This document shows, in pieces, positions 12,423 through 24,260 of a stretch of DNA of 64,000 nucleotides. The DNA is from Atherix ibis (Eukaryota; Arthropoda; Insecta; Diptera; Athericidae): positions 48,895,020 to 48,959,019 of the forward strand of contig OY282607.1 of assembly GCA_958298945.1 (NCBI GenBank), given 5' to 3'. The position numbers were made by a program, and so were the translations under genes. Under the pieces are notes generated by a model, which saw nothing but the letters and a program-made list of their open reading frames with translations, was not told the DNA's origin and did no database searches. Each line of letters starts with the position of its first letter. Position 1 is the first letter of the stretch.

Positions 12423-13627
12423 AGGTGTAGTAAAAAGTAATCCATTATTTTGCCAATAGATGGCTTTAAGAGTCTGTATCTCCCGTTGTAAAAGTGCGAT
12501 CGGGTTGCACTAGATGGCGTTAGAAAGATAAGATTTCGTACTAAAAAAGCTTTATTTTACAGTTTTTCTTTGATAAAGGCGAAAACGCAAGCCAGGCAGC
12601 TGAAAATGTGAATAGTGTTGATGGTCCTGATACTGTAACAGCCAATCACGCGCAATTTTGGTTTCGTCGATTCCGTTTCGGTAATTTTGATGTCAAAGAT
12701 GCACCACGCTCTAGAAGGCCAATTGTCGAAATGTTGATAAAATAATGGAAATCGTCGAGTCCGACCGTCACGTAAGCACTGTTTCGATTGCCCAGGAGCT
12801 AAACATTGCACAAAAAACCGTTTGGAACCACTTAAATAAGGCTGGATACAAAAAGAAGCTCGATGTATGGGTGCCACACGAGTTATCGCAAAAAAACCTC
12901 ATGGACCGAATTTCCATCTGCGAATTGCTGCTGACTCGCAACAATATCGATCCATTTCTGAAGCGGAAACCATGGTTACTGGTGATGAAAAGTGGGTCAC
13001 TTACGACAACGTCAAGCGACAACGGTCGTGGTCAAATCGCGGTCACCCGGTGCAAACGGTGGTCAAGCCAGGATTGACAGCCAGGAAGGTTTTGCTGTGT
13101 GTTTGGTGGGACTGACAGGGAATCTTCTACTATGAGCTGCTCCCCAACGGCCGAACTCCTAATTCGGACCTATACTATCAACAATTGGACCGTCTGAAAG
13201 AAGCAATCGCCCAGAATCGGTCGGCTTTGGCCAATAGGAGAGGAATTGTGTTCCATCAGGACAACGCTAGGCCGCATACATCGATAGTGAGGTGCCAGAA
13301 GTTCCGGCACCTTGGTTGGGATGTTCTTATGCATGCACCTCATAGTCCGGAGCTGGCACCAAGTGATTACCACCTCTTCCTGTCTATGACGAATGATTTT
13401 GCAGGTGAAAAATTCGCCTCAAGAGAAGATTGTGAAAATCGACTGTCCCAGTTTTTTGCCAATAGGGACGAGGGTTTCTATGAGAGAGGCATTATGAAAC
13501 TACCTCCAAAATGGCAACAAGTTATCGAACAAAACGGTGCATATTTGAAATATATATATCATTCTATCTATGGTAAATAAAACCTTCAATTTAATGCAAA
13601 AATAATGGATTTCTTTTTACTACACCT
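12423..13627 (+). mobile_element. Mariner transposon, family M5, both ends intact
   Basis: The left end AGGTGTAGTAAAAAGTAATC continues CATTATTTTGC; the right end (13595-13627) is its reverse complement with one extra run base. TA flanks both sides (12421-12422 and 13628-13629). Length 1205 bp, slightly short of a typical mariner, in line with loss of the first codons of the transposase. It is the only copy of this family in the window. Confidence 0.9.
12550..13580 (+). pseudogene. M5 mariner transposase, frameshifted
   Basis: Three frames tell one protein: FDKGENASQAAENVNSVDGP and FWFRRFRFGNFDVKDAPRS (12550-12735), then IVESDRHVSTVSIAQELNIA and LDVWVPHELSQKNLMDRISI (12745-12960), then MVTGDEKWVTYDNVKRQRSW with the first catalytic Asp (12970-13112). 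A stop at WWD* breaks the last frame, which resumes as the 131-codon open frame 13185-13580 with GIVFHQDNARPHTS (second Asp) and LAPSDYHLFLSM (third Asp, 34 residues later). The N-terminal ~15 residues expected for the family are missing. All three catalytic Asp codons survive, but in different frames. Confidence 0.88.
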
Positions 13628-13629
13628 TA

Positions 13630-14997
13630 TATATATAAAAAATATGATTTCATAAATGACGTCAACATAATTTTTTTATATTCATAAGTTTTATGTTGGA
13701 TGAACTCGTACTATCTAAAAATTTTTTTTGGAACAATTTATTTATTTAGTGAAATAAATAAAAAAAATTGTTTGAAATTTTACTGAAACTTAAAAAAAAT
13801 ATATTATCCTCTTAAGTATTTCTCTGAAATAAATGTTGCTCTTGAACTTATAAGTCAATCTTCACATTAAAGATAAATAAAAAACTTAGTCATTATAAAT
13901 TCTCGAATAGCACATATATGTAGTACTTTGACATTTTATTTGTCTGATACAATTGAATACGTTCCAATATTGAAAATAATACCAGTTCGATCAAAACTCA
14001 CATCAGCAACATCACAATTTGTGATCTATCATCAGTCATAATGCAAATACGTAATCCATAACTTAAACTTTAGCTTTAACAACATCAATTATGGGGAACT
14101 GCGTCATAATGTGGAATGCTAATTAAAACACTTATGCGGTGACTTTAATATCAATAACTTACAGTTAATATGTGTCCCATATAGAGAAGATTATCTAATT
14201 AATTTTCACAATTTATATAAAACTTACTAATGCGTCATTTTCATTTTTAATGAATTACGAAAAGAATAATTTTTAATTTAGTGTTCAAGTAAAATTTAAA
14301 AAAAAAGTTCCCAAACAAACTTTAATGTTAGTATCTGTGGCAACTACTGCACGACTGCCGCGCCTCTAGTGGCCAAAACGAGTACCTCTGTTAAATTAAA
14401 ATCGCATTAATTCTTAGAATTTTATAAAATTGTGTATTGTTAGATTAAATGTAATTAAATTTTTTAGTAGAATAAATATAAGAGAACATAATGAAGAATA
14501 TATTGTATATAAACAAAAGAAATTTTGTTAATATATATAAAATTGTAGTATTCGGCCTCAAATCATTATACTTACGTAACATTATTAGTTGCAAAGCTTC
14601 TTATAACTTATTGAAATAATTATTAAAGCTATCATAACATCATTGTTGGCAAAGCTTGTAATACATAGAGGGAAATAATAGTGCCAGTAAAGGCTTTTTA
14701 TAGGCCGAGAAATGCAAAGGTAAAATAAAATCCTTGAATATTGTTAGCAAAATAATTACTTAACTGAGTTCTGACTAGGTAGAATTTAGCAACTCACAGT
14801 TGTCTTAAGTTTAAAAGGAGTATGAATTTTTCGCAAATTATTTCGATCAAATTACTCATGACATCTAATGATGACTTATACTATAGCTATGTCGGTTCTT
14901 TATTTTGACGCAATACTCTAATGGATTCAGCGAATACATACAAAATTATTACGCTCTTGATTCAAACATCTGCAACGTAATAATTGCCTATGTAGTT
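13630..14997. other. AT-rich non-coding interval
   Basis: Nothing recognised. A brief GC-richer patch at 14340-14395 has no open frame. Confidence 0.5.
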
Positions 14998-15079
14998 CAT
15001 CTGGAACGTGCTCAAAAAGGAACAAAATCGCGTGAAAACAAAACAAAATAAATAGGATCTAGTGCAGCAGTAAAGCAGT
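14998..15079 (+). repeat. Dispersed leader repeat, copy 1
   Basis: About 82 bp beginning CATCTGGAACGTGCTCAAAA and ending GGATCTAGTGCAGCAGTAAA matches 26447-26528 at most positions. Here it stands 56 bp ahead of an open frame and a non-LTR remnant, so I read it as part of the 5' leader of that element; in the second site it stands alone. Confidence 0.65.
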
Positions 15080-15134
15080 CAAACAAGCACAGAAATTAGC
15101 GTCGTGTGAAGCGGTTTTAGAGTGGTTCATCAAA

Positions 15135-15377
15135 ATGACTGATGGCGTTGGAATAAAATGTGGCAAATGTCACCCCATATGTACAGATGATAGAGGGACT
15201 CCTCTACATAGAAATATAAGAGAGATTTCTGTTTCTGACAGCGAAGTTCATACGCTTTTTGAATTCAGAAAATGTTCATTATCAAAAATAGATGTCAGTG
15301 GAATCGTCCAAAAGACAAGTTTTGCACATAAATATGCAGATAGTTCGATTTATTGCTACCAGGTGTACATATGGTGA
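15135..15377 (+). pseudogene. Unrecognised 80-codon open frame with Cys pairs
   Basis: The frame starts MTDGVGIKCGKCHPICTDDR, with CxxC and a further Cys, and ends at a stop after VYIW. I do not recognise it. It follows the repeated leader at 14998-15079 and is followed, without an endonuclease domain, by the linker and RT pieces of a non-LTR element, so it may be the start of that element's first protein. Being short and single-copy in the window, it could also be chance. Confidence 0.35.
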
Positions 15378-15399
15378 CATAAAATGCCAAAACTATTTT

Positions 15400-17030
15400 T
15401 TTTTGTACCAATTTAAACTTCAATTAGATTTAGATCTAAAGAGCATTATCATTAGTCGACCGAAAAATTACGACCCGCAAAGAGAAAGGCTATTTGATGA
15501 TGATTGCAAGCGAGCAATAGAACAAAAAAATGCTCCATACCAAGCCATGCTACATTATCAGATAATGCGAGTGCACGTATAGAGAATTATAATAAATTAC
15601 AAATAGCAGAGAAGAGAATAGCCGGGGAGCACGTACAGATCTTTGAAATCGAAAAATAATAGAGAGCAACCGCACCTGGCGTGGAATGTTTACTTAGTTG
15701 TGAGCAGGGTAAGACAATTTGTACTACGTTGCTCATCATCCCGCAACAAAGAGGGTAATCTAATTGCTAAGTACAGAAATGACATACTACACCAAACCGT
15801 TGATTAATTAATAGTCCAAGTATGGAATAGCGAATCAATGCCCGATGACTAGCACCCTGACATATGTGTAATCTGTCCCATACTCAAAAACTAAGATATC
15901 ACAGAGTGTAGCAATTATAGAAGTATTACGATGATGAGTATTATCTATAATATATTCTCCGGTATATAACTAAGCAAGATAGCCCCATTTGCCCAAAAAA
16001 TTATTGGCCCAAACCAGAGAGGCTTCACTTGATCTACCATCTGTTCATCGACTTCAAAGCCGCTTATGATAGCATGGACAGGCTAAAGCTCTACACATCC
16101 ATCACATCCATTACATCCATGAGAGAGTTCGGCATCTCAGAAAAATTGGTTAGACTTACTATGCTGACCGTGACTAGTGTGAAACAAGAGTAAAAACTTT
16201 GTCTGCTTTTAGCTAAAGAATACATGCAGCTGTCACTGCGCATCGAAGAAACGACAAAAGCTGTCTGTTGACTGAAGATCCATAAGTCGCTTTGTGGCGA
16301 CGTAATCGCTAGCAACCTGGCTAAGAACAGAGGTGACATACTACACCAAACGGTTGATCAAATAATGATCCAAGTATGGGGTAGCGAATCAATGCCCGAT
16401 GACTGTCCCATACTCAAAAAAGAAGATATCACACACTATAGCAATTATAGAGGTATAACGTTATCTTCCGAAGCAGGATAACCCCGATTGTTGAAAAAAT
16501 TATTTCTCCATCAATAGAAAGGCTTCACTGCAGAGAAATCTGCAACAGATCATATCTTCTCCCTTCTGCTTCAGTCGATTTATGATAGCAAAGTTAACTT
16601 TAATGCCGCTTATGATAACATAGTCAAGGTACAAGAAACCCTCATTGAAATTGAACCGGCGGCGAAAAATTTTGGGCTGCACAAAAAGGAAGGCCAAACA
16701 AAGTACATGGTTGCAGCGTCGACGTCGAAAATAAGACCAATTTATAGAGCGAGTCGGGTGCCTTTTTACCGTGGTCTTGAAGCGTTACCGTGTCCGCCCG
16801 CTTGTGGACAAAATTAAGCTTAATAGTCTTTCATATGGGCTGGACACTTAATCCGTATGGATGAGTAAAAACCTGCCCATGATCCCCGAAAACGAGATAG
16901 GCCGTTAACTGCGTTAACAGGCACTCCAAAAAAACATGCTGGTAATGTCAAAGTGAAAGACCGCTGGTCAAAGCAGGCCTAGACCGAACGTCCGGTCCTC
17001 GCGCCGTTGATGATGACGATGATTCTCATT
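15400..17030 (+). mobile_element. Scrambled non-LTR retrotransposon with duplicated RT block
   Basis: In order: a linker resembling the region between endonuclease and RT (NYDPQRERLFDDDCKRAIEQ, 15463-15522); RT pieces VWNSESMPDD, PILKN-DITECSNYRSIT and FIDFKAAYDS-like words (15778-16110); then a second run of the same RT words (16332-16640: GSESMPDD..., SKKEDIT, NYRGIT, FNAAYDN); then the post-RT tail VDKIKLNSL-GLDT and a 3' end matching 6560-6824 (to 17030). Stops and frameshifts are dense. The first and second RT runs share about 100 nearly identical bases (15778-15905 with 16333-16430), with a 26-bp segment absent from the second. The polymerase catalytic motif is not preserved. Confidence 0.75.
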
Positions 17031-18706
17031 AAATATTTAACAATAAAACAAATGGTTAATAATTAAAGGCTTACGATAATAAATATTACGAGTAGATCCC
17101 AATATGTGTTGTTATTTAAATTTAAAAAAAGTATTGTAGTAAAATTAAAATAAAAATTTATTGTACTGATTTTAATTGAATTATTTTTGAATGAATTAAT
17201 ATCTATTAAATAAAATATAATATTTTCGACAATATAGATAAATCACATCTTACAATGCTTCAATTAGTTTTATTTCTTGTTTGGTGTATCCAGTCTGAAT
17301 AGCGAACAAAAAACAGTTTTTCCCCAAATAAGGCCAATAAAGAACGGAGGAATAAAATTTTCATCAATTGCAACCCATCAACCTGATTTTCTCCTATACG
17401 GTGTGCTGTTTATCAATCTTCGCTTCATCATTCAATATGGCAATAATGGGCCCGTTGTTGTGCTTAATGTTTGGACGCTGAAATATTTTTATTTTTATGG
17501 TAGCAAAATTGTATTATCTTTACTTTTATATTTATTCATAATAATACAGAATCGGATGGGATATTATCTGGAATGGTCGTTAGGGATCCAAATAGCAATG
17601 AAAAATTATATACCAAGAATTCATTCGTATGCCCCAAAAAAAAATGTTCATATTTCATATTCTAAATGGCACTGTGAAAAATCCATCTGGTCTAAAATGA
17701 GACATTTTGTTGATATATCTTATTAACATATTATTATTATTGTTATCGTTATTATGGAAGGATGAATATAAGAATGACACAGGTTTATATAACAGAGAAT
17801 GGCACTATCTAAAATGGTTCATATTTGATATTTGCTGCTACTATCAATTCGATAAAAGAGTAAATAATGACTTGACCATGTCGAAATTGCATCATCACAT
17901 TGTACAGCTTATATTACTCGTTTAAAATGATTAATATTCTTTATTATTATAAGACTTTGTATAAGAGAATGATGGAATAATGTAGAATATCACATTTGCA
18001 TGATGTGATTTTCCAAAGAAAAGATTCGTTTCGAAAATTGTTGAATAGAAGTTTATTACTAAATAGTTTTTATTATTTTAATCGATTAATTTTTTTTTAA
18101 ATTGAAATTTAATTATTTATTATAAAATAATAAATCTTATAATTCAAATATACTATTTATTAGTAAAAAATAATGCGACTATCTTGGTGCTATTAAAAAT
18201 TTACTATTACTAATAGTTTGCACATTTATATTGCTCCCCGGTCTGACCAGTGTAAACTTTTCGTAAACACAGCAGTCTCCAGAGCTTGTCATTGCCACAG
18301 TTTTGTATTGCGCAAATCTTTTTTTGATTCTATTGTAAATAGAAAAAAGACGATCGATTTAGGTTATTAGGAAAGTTTTGTAAAAAAAATATGCAAGAGA
18401 AATGCATTCTTGCAGTGTCACATAAAGTGGACAATGGGGAAACACTGGATTCTGGAAAAAAGTTGACTATGGATTGCAAGTCTATAAGCATAATAATCCC
18501 TAATTTAAATATTCTGTCCACCACTTTTGTCGTAGAGAAAAAAAATGGTATATGATCAATAAGTTGTGATATTTGCACAAATCTGTTGTTGGTCAATTAA
18601 AGATTCCTGAGTCATGGCGTTGGTCTGGCTTAGCCGAAATGATAGTGATAACACATACTGTTGGTTGTTGTATAACTCGGTGCATATTTACTATCTTCTA
18701 AACTAA
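17031..18706. other. AT-rich interval, no recognised gene
   Basis: A 149-codon open frame (17277-17726) starts with a plausible Met and has Tyr/Phe/Ile-rich composition but no motif, homologue that I recognise or splice context; I treat it as chance. Imperfectly repeated words (AGAATGGCACTATC / AAATGGCACTGTG) at 17660 and 17805 hint at an old duplication. Confidence 0.45.
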
Positions 18707-18925
18707 AGTATTTTTGCTGCTGGATCCAAAAAGAAAAGCTGGGCAAATGCTCTGGACCTCCGAATCTCAGAGAAATTTAAGACGGGTTGTGATAAACTGA
18801 ACCTTAACCTTTTACGAAAAAAGGACTTTGGCCATTATCAATTTGAATGTTGCCACCAAAAGAAGCAAGAAATAAAGCCCCTTTTGAGCGTCAAAAAGTT
18901 TCTAAAGTGCAGATATTGTCCTTGA
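18707..18925 (+). other. Unassigned coding-like open frame, 72 codons
   Basis: The frame is open from a stop at 18704 to TGA at 18923 and has no early Met. It is Lys/Leu rich with Cys pairs at the end (KKDFGHYQFECCHQKKQEIK, then KFLKCRYC). Base composition is clearly less AT-rich than the flanks. I do not recognise a family. It ends 66 bp before the hairpin at 18992, so both may belong to one unknown element. It may also be part of a decayed exon. Confidence 0.25.
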
Positions 18926-18991
18926 AAAAGACTGAAGAAACTATGATGGTCCATTAATTTTTACAATTAACACCTTACCAAACCTAATAGG

Positions 18992-19117
18992 TTATTTGTC
19001 ATCCATTTATCAGCAGTGTGATGCAATTTACTTATCTGAATGATCCAGCACAGAAGAATACTGGACCATTCAGATAAGTAAATTGCATGACATTGCTGAC
19101 AAATGGATGACAAATAA
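18992..19117. repeat. Near-perfect inverted repeat, 57-bp arms, 12-base loop
   Basis: Arm 18992-19048 (TTATTTGTCATCCATTT...) pairs with 19061-19117; I count 4 mismatches in 57. The loop is CACAGAAGAATA. The arm includes GCAATTTACTTATCTGAATG. As RNA it would fold into a long stem; as DNA it is a foldback. No TA or other target duplication is obvious at the borders. It does not match any mariner end in the window. Confidence 0.85.
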
Positions 19118-19119
19118 TC

Positions 19120-21074
19120 AATATTGTAGTTTTGTCTTACTTAGAGATAAAAATTCCAGTAGTTCAGTGGTGTTTCGGTGCAAGTTTGACCTTTGGAGTT
19201 TGTAACTTATCCGCTTTATATGGCATCCACTTAAACGAAATGAAGCCCACTATTTAGTTAATTTGCTAGTTACTTTGTAAGCTTGTTACATGCAGCCATT
19301 GGTGTCAATATTTTTATCCTTATAGTTCGCTGTTGCGGTTGCCTTGCTAGCCTACTTGACGTCTTACTTATGTTGCACTACTCAGCTGACCTCTCAGTAA
19401 GTGTATGCTTTTTCTGCAGTAACATCTCTTCCAAAATTGCAAGAGTTGCCGTACGTTGTTATTGGTTGAACTAATGATAACTGCTGATAAAAATAGAATT
19501 TTAATTGAAATAAATCGAAATTTATTTTATACATAAATAAATATTTACAAAAAATACGAATATTATACAATTATTAAAATTGCGCAGTTTTTTGGTTGGA
19601 AATCTTGAAACGCAATAAAAAAAGCTATATTTGTCTATTGTTAAAAGTCTCAAAATTTTTGGTATCTTCTACAAATATGGATATAACTAGACGTTTTATA
19701 AATTCACTTTTAAGATATGGAATATATAAGAAAAAAAACTTTTATTATCAGCGTTATTATTTGTTAAGTTTTTCCACTTTATTTACCTGAAAATTATTTT
19801 TGCAAGCTTTTAACAGTTCAGATAATATTTGTCATATGTATCCGTAGTTAAATTAAATCAAAAACCTTTTCTTTTTTGTGTGTTTGTTATTATTAAAACA
19901 ATTGCCACTGAGTTAGTGTTCAGATTTTGTTGAAAATAAAATATATAAATCTTTTATGACAATATTTTCAGATCCTAAGCTTTATTTTGATAATAAAAGA
20001 AATGCCAAAAATAAACAGAATGACTTCAAAAGTTTATTATAAAAGATAATAAAGTTTATTTTATTGAGAAAGTTCTTTAAATGTAATGAATACTACACTC
20101 AGTTTAAGTATTCAGTTGATGCAATATTTTCGATGCAGATTTTCATAAATTTGAAAAGTGTAGTGTACTCAACTTGAATATAAATTTGTTTTTAATTGAA
20201 TACTGTACACTTTTTATGATTTATAATAAAATTCAGAATTGGTAATATTTTCGGTGTATGTTATTTTGAAAACATGAAAAAATTTAGATACGATCTTTAT
20301 TCGTTTTTAAAATGTATTAAGCATTTTTTTTAATGGTAATAGGCCTTATTTTGAAGGCATTTCAGTGGGAATCAGCATTTTTGTACACCGGAAATTTGAA
20401 TTCAGTAATAAAACACCTCGAAATACTAAATTTTTTTCGGTTTTAAAATGGCAACTCGGTAAGAAAAGTTTTTTCCCTTTTTGTATAATAAATTTTCACT
20501 ATCGACAAGAAATTTTTTTACGTTAATTCTGCAACTTATACATTTCAAAAAGTTTAGATTTCATTTTCGACGAACCAATAGATTTTAATATAATAGAATT
20601 CCAAAATTTATCAACATTGTGCGCATTTTTCCAAAATAAGACCTCAAAATTTGGCTGTATGCCTATTAGATTGTTACACATACATACTTGACATGAAGAA
20701 CAAAATAAAACAAGAATCAAAAAGCATATAACTTCAGTAACTAATAAAAATTAGTAAAAAAAAAAGAGAAATATAATTTTTGGTTCTAATAATATTGTAG
20801 TTACGACTAGTGAAATCCATTTAAAAAGAAAAAAAAACATATAAAAACTTATTCATTTACAGTCATCCAGCTACCGGCCCCCAATGACAGTCCCGACAAA
20901 TATAACTACTCTCAAACCCTTAAGTCCGCAGACAGACCCAAAAAACGCAAAAACTTTGTTCTTGATTTCTAAGATCATTATGGGTGATTTTTTAAGTGTG
21001 TGGTTTTCCAAATTCAAAAAAAATACTATAGAGAAATTGCAAAAGCTTATGATTTTTTTTTTGAATCGATAAAT
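19120..21074. other. AT-rich non-coding interval
   Basis: Short open frames at 19283-19474, 19596-19790 and 20523-20720 show no motif. Nothing else recognised. Confidence 0.45.
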
Positions 21075-21895
21075 CAATGCTTGCAATATTGGCTTTTTAA
21101 AGATTATTTCATGTAACGGTTGGCCATGATTAATGTTGTCTTCCAAGGCTACAAGTAATGCTGTTTTATCGGCATAGAAAACTGACTTCACGCAACCCCA
21201 TAAAAAATAGTCGAGAGGCGTCAAATCGCACGGTCTAGGCGACCAATTCACCGGTCCGAAGCGTGAGGCAAATTGTTCACCGAAGTCATCTTTCCATATG
21301 TCCATTGTTTCACGTGTTTTGTGGCATGTATCACCGTCTTGTTGTAGCCACATGTCGACTAGATGCACTTCTCACATTTTGGGCAAAAAAAAGTTCGAAA
21401 TTATTGAACGACAGCGGGTGCTATTGACAGTAACGTTGCGGCCAGCGTCATCTTTAAAGAAATACGGACCGACGATTCCACCGTCCCATAAACCGCACCA
21501 AACAGTCCATTTTGTAGGTGCAATGGCAGTTGTTGTTTTGCTTGTGCTTGTCCATGGGACCAAACGCAACAATTTTGTTTATTCACATACCCATTCAACC
21601 AGAAATGAGCTTCGTCGCTGAACGCAATTTTTTGGTAAAAAAAACGGATTTTCCTCAAGTTGTTCTAAAGCCCACTCACCAAAAATTCGACGCTTTAAAA
21701 GGTCGTTCGGCTTCAGTCCTTGCACGAACTGCATTTTATATGCTTTCAGACCAAGATCCTTGCGTACAATTTTCCACATAGTCTAGTAGCACAATCCCAA
21801 TTGCTGTGAATGACGACGGATGGACAAATCGCGCATTTGACCAACACTGGACGCTAGAGTAGCAATATTTTCGTCTGTACGCACTTTTTTTCATT
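21075..21895 (-). mobile_element. D,D41D mariner-like transposon (rosa-like), copy 1
   Basis: The transposase remnant fills this span and ends with HEIIFKK, the usual close of this group. Upstream it can be read to TDENIATLASSVGQMRDLSI near 21870, then breaks, so the 5' leader and both terminal repeats are not identified. D,D41D transposases of this type were described as the rosa group of mariners. Four more, more divergent, copies are at 37745, 43995, 60330 and 62440. Confidence 0.8.
21078..21890 (-). pseudogene. D,D41D mariner transposase remnant, copy 1
   Basis: Reading leftward: LSIRRHSQQLGLC, a stop, MWKIVRKDLGLKAYKMQFVQ (helix-turn-helix, 21579-21779), LEENPFFLPKN, then in a new frame KIAFSDEAHFWLNGYVNKQN with the first catalytic Asp (21580-21650), TVWCGLWDGGIVGPYFFKDD in another frame, and from about 21368 VDMWLQQDGDTCH (second Asp) and RPCDLTPLDYFLWG (third Asp). 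I count 41 residues between the second and third Asp. At least three frame changes and one stop inactivate it. All three Asp codons are present. Confidence 0.85.
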
Positions 21896-21899
21896 TTAA

Positions 21900-22859
21900 A
21901 TTTAATTCTACTCACAATTTGTCATAGAAAATCTAAATATACAGTTGAGTATAAATTTTTTATTAGACTAATTATTATAACCTAAAGATTTCTAACAATC
22001 AAAATTAAAAGCAACATGGGAATGGAACATTCTCAGATTATTATTTTTTTGACTTTACTGCAGCTTATCATCATTTACTATCAATTAACTGCACAATCCA
22101 AATTGAGAGCCTTTGTTCAAATTTAAGAAAATAATTGCCCACAAAATTGATTATAAACAATGCGCTCAAAATAATGCAGTAAAAAAATTAATCTATATCT
22201 TTTGTATGAAATAATTATCTTAAAAAAACACAAAAAACTGTAAAGATAAACTTTGAAAATGTTCCAAGCTTTCCTAACCTTTTTATCAAAATACCTTCGA
22301 TTACCAATAATTTTAGATTCTGACTAACCAACTAGTCACAGTTTGTCAAAGCAGACAAATTATTTATTTATAGTACAATAAATAATATAATACATGGTCT
22401 CAATACCACAAAACAGAGCCTCTCAGTGTACATTCCTTATAATGTATTTTCATACAAAGTAATATCATCGATTTTACTTGCTGGGCTCAAATTAAAGTTA
22501 AAGTCTTCTAAGATAATTTTTCGTAATGGATTAGTTTTTTTTTCAATGCATTTAGATTCGATATTCAATCGCAGTCGGTTTGTTATGAAATTTATACAAA
22601 AATTCAAAAGGAAGACACGAAAGATAAACTTCCATCATAGTATTATATACGTTATTTAGAGGTTAATGTAAACATAAACAAGTAACAGAAGAAAATCGCC
22701 ATGGAATATTTCATCTTGAATATAATTATTATTCTAATATGATTCTGAGTTGTTTATGTTAAGTTGATTAGTCAATTTTTTGTGTGAAATATCTGCCTTC
22801 GATAACGCTTCGGATGTGCCATAAATCGGATAATATAACATAAAAGTTTATTAATTCGT
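21900..22859. other. AT-rich non-coding interval
   Basis: No gene, RNA or repeat recognised; the 77-codon frame at 22426 has no motif. Confidence 0.45.
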
Positions 22860-24070
22860 TAAATTATAAATATTTCCATAGCATGAACAGAAAAGATGAA
22901 AAAAACCGTCTTTACAGCTGCGCCAGAAGTCATTTGCGGGGGATATACAGTCGTATAGCATATCTCCCTAATATGTAATGTTTGGAGGGATGAGAACGCT
23001 GGGGCATGAACAGAAAAGGTGAGAAATTGTCTCCTCTTCCTCCTCGTCTTTACAACTGTGACAGAAGTCATTTGCAGGGGCTACCTAGTCTTCTAGCGTA
23101 TCTCCCTAATATGCAATGATTGGAGGGATGTGAACGCTGGGGCATGAATAGAAAAGGTGAGAAATTGTGTCCTCTTTCTCTTCGTGTTTACAGCTGCGCC
23201 AGAAGTCATTTGCAGGGGCTATCTAGTCTTCTAGCGTATCTCCCTAATATGCAATGATTGGAGGGATGTGAACGGTGGGGCATGAATAGAAAGGGTGAGA
23301 AATTGTCTCCTCTTCCTCCTCGTCTTTACAACTGTGACAGAAGTCGTTTGCAGGGGCTACCTAGTCTTTTAGCGTATCTCCCTAATATGCAATGATTTGA
23401 GGGATGTGAACGGTGGGGCATGAACAGAAAAGGTGAGAAATTGTCTCCTCTTCGTCACCGTCTTTACAGATGCGCCAGAAGTCATTTACGGGGGATATAC
23501 AGTCGTCTAGCATGTCTCCCTAATATGCAATGTTCGGAGGGATGTGAACGCTGGAAAAGGTGAGAAATTGTCTCCTCTTCCTCCTCGTCTTTACAACTGT
23601 GACAGAAGTCATTTGTAGGGGTTACCTAGTCTTCTAGCGTATCTCCCTAATATGCAATGATTGGAGGGATGTAAACGCTGGGGCATGAATAGAAAAGGTG
23701 AGAAATTGTGTCCTCTTTCTCTTCGTGTTTACAGCTGCGCCAGAAGTCATTTTGCGGGGGATACCTAGTAGTCGTCTGGCACGTCTCCCTAATATGCAAT
23801 GATCCGAGCGATGTAAACGCTGGGGCATGAACAGAAAAGGTGAGAAATTGTGTCCTCTTCGTCCTTGTCTTTGCAGCCGCGACAGAAGTCATTTTGCGGG
23901 GGATACCTAGTAGTCGTCTATCACGTCCCCTAATATGCAATGATCCGAGCGATGTAAAAGCTGGGGCATGAACAGAAAAGTTGAGAAATTGTGTCCTCTC
24001 CGTCCTTGTCTTTACAACTGTGACAGAAGTCATTTGCAGGGGATACCGAGTCGTCTAGCGTTCTAATCTG
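22860..24070 (-). repeat. Nine tandem copies of a 138-bp unit from a non-LTR polyprotein tail
   Basis: Anchoring on GAAGTCATTT, copies fall at 22925, 23064, 23202, 23340, 23478, 23605, 23743, 23885 and 24026: steps of 139, 138, 138, 138, 127, 138, 142 and 141 bp. Unit length 138 is 46 codons. On the minus strand each unit reads like NDFCRSCKDEEEEDTISHLF followed by CSCPS and IPPI, that is C-x2-C ... H-x4-C-x-C, the Cys/His tail that follows the RNase H domain in R1/I/LOA-type elements, then a stop. The alternative frame is open across units, giving 60-130 codon frames without meaning. GC content is well above the surroundings. Confidence 0.85.
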
Positions 24071-24074
24071 CAAT

Positions 24075-24260
24075 GACCTGTAATGATATCACACAACATG
24101 CTGATGTGAGTCCTGTTCTATTCTGATCTCGCTTAGGCTAGATCATCCTAGAGATGTGACACGAGTCAAGGTTGCTCCATCACTCGTTGGCCCGCTTTAT
24201 TGAACTCAGCGAAAAGAGGTGTGTAGCCGTTTTCATAAGCATATATGCCTCCTCTGTAAC
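24075..24260 (-). pseudogene. Non-LTR RNase H-end remnant next to the tandem array
   Basis: Just upstream (minus strand) of the first array unit the sequence reads AEFNKAGQRVMEQ, then ARSEQNRTHISMLCDIITGH-like residues, matching the family pattern LSR..IS.L.G.ITGH..IGRHA that precedes the Cys/His tail. This ties the array to a single parental element whose tail was amplified in place. Stops interrupt it. Confidence 0.55.

Noticed and set aside
12557..13022. Minus-strand open frames of 106 and 84 codons
   Set aside because: Antisense shadows of the M5 transposase.
17277..17726. 149-codon open frame as a protein gene
   Set aside because: No motif, no splice or homology support, composition typical of AT-rich chance frames.
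18992..19117. Hairpin called as a microRNA gene
   Set aside because: The stem is longer and more perfect than animal microRNA precursors and no expression data are available; kept as an inverted repeat only.
21298..21781. Plus-strand open frames of 107 and 87 codons
   Set aside because: They are antisense to the D,D41D transposase, which explains the coding-like composition.
22860..24070. Regular repeats reminiscent of a CRISPR array
   Set aside because: Units are 138 bp, repeat over their whole length with no unique spacers, and encode a retrotransposon tail; the host is a eukaryote.
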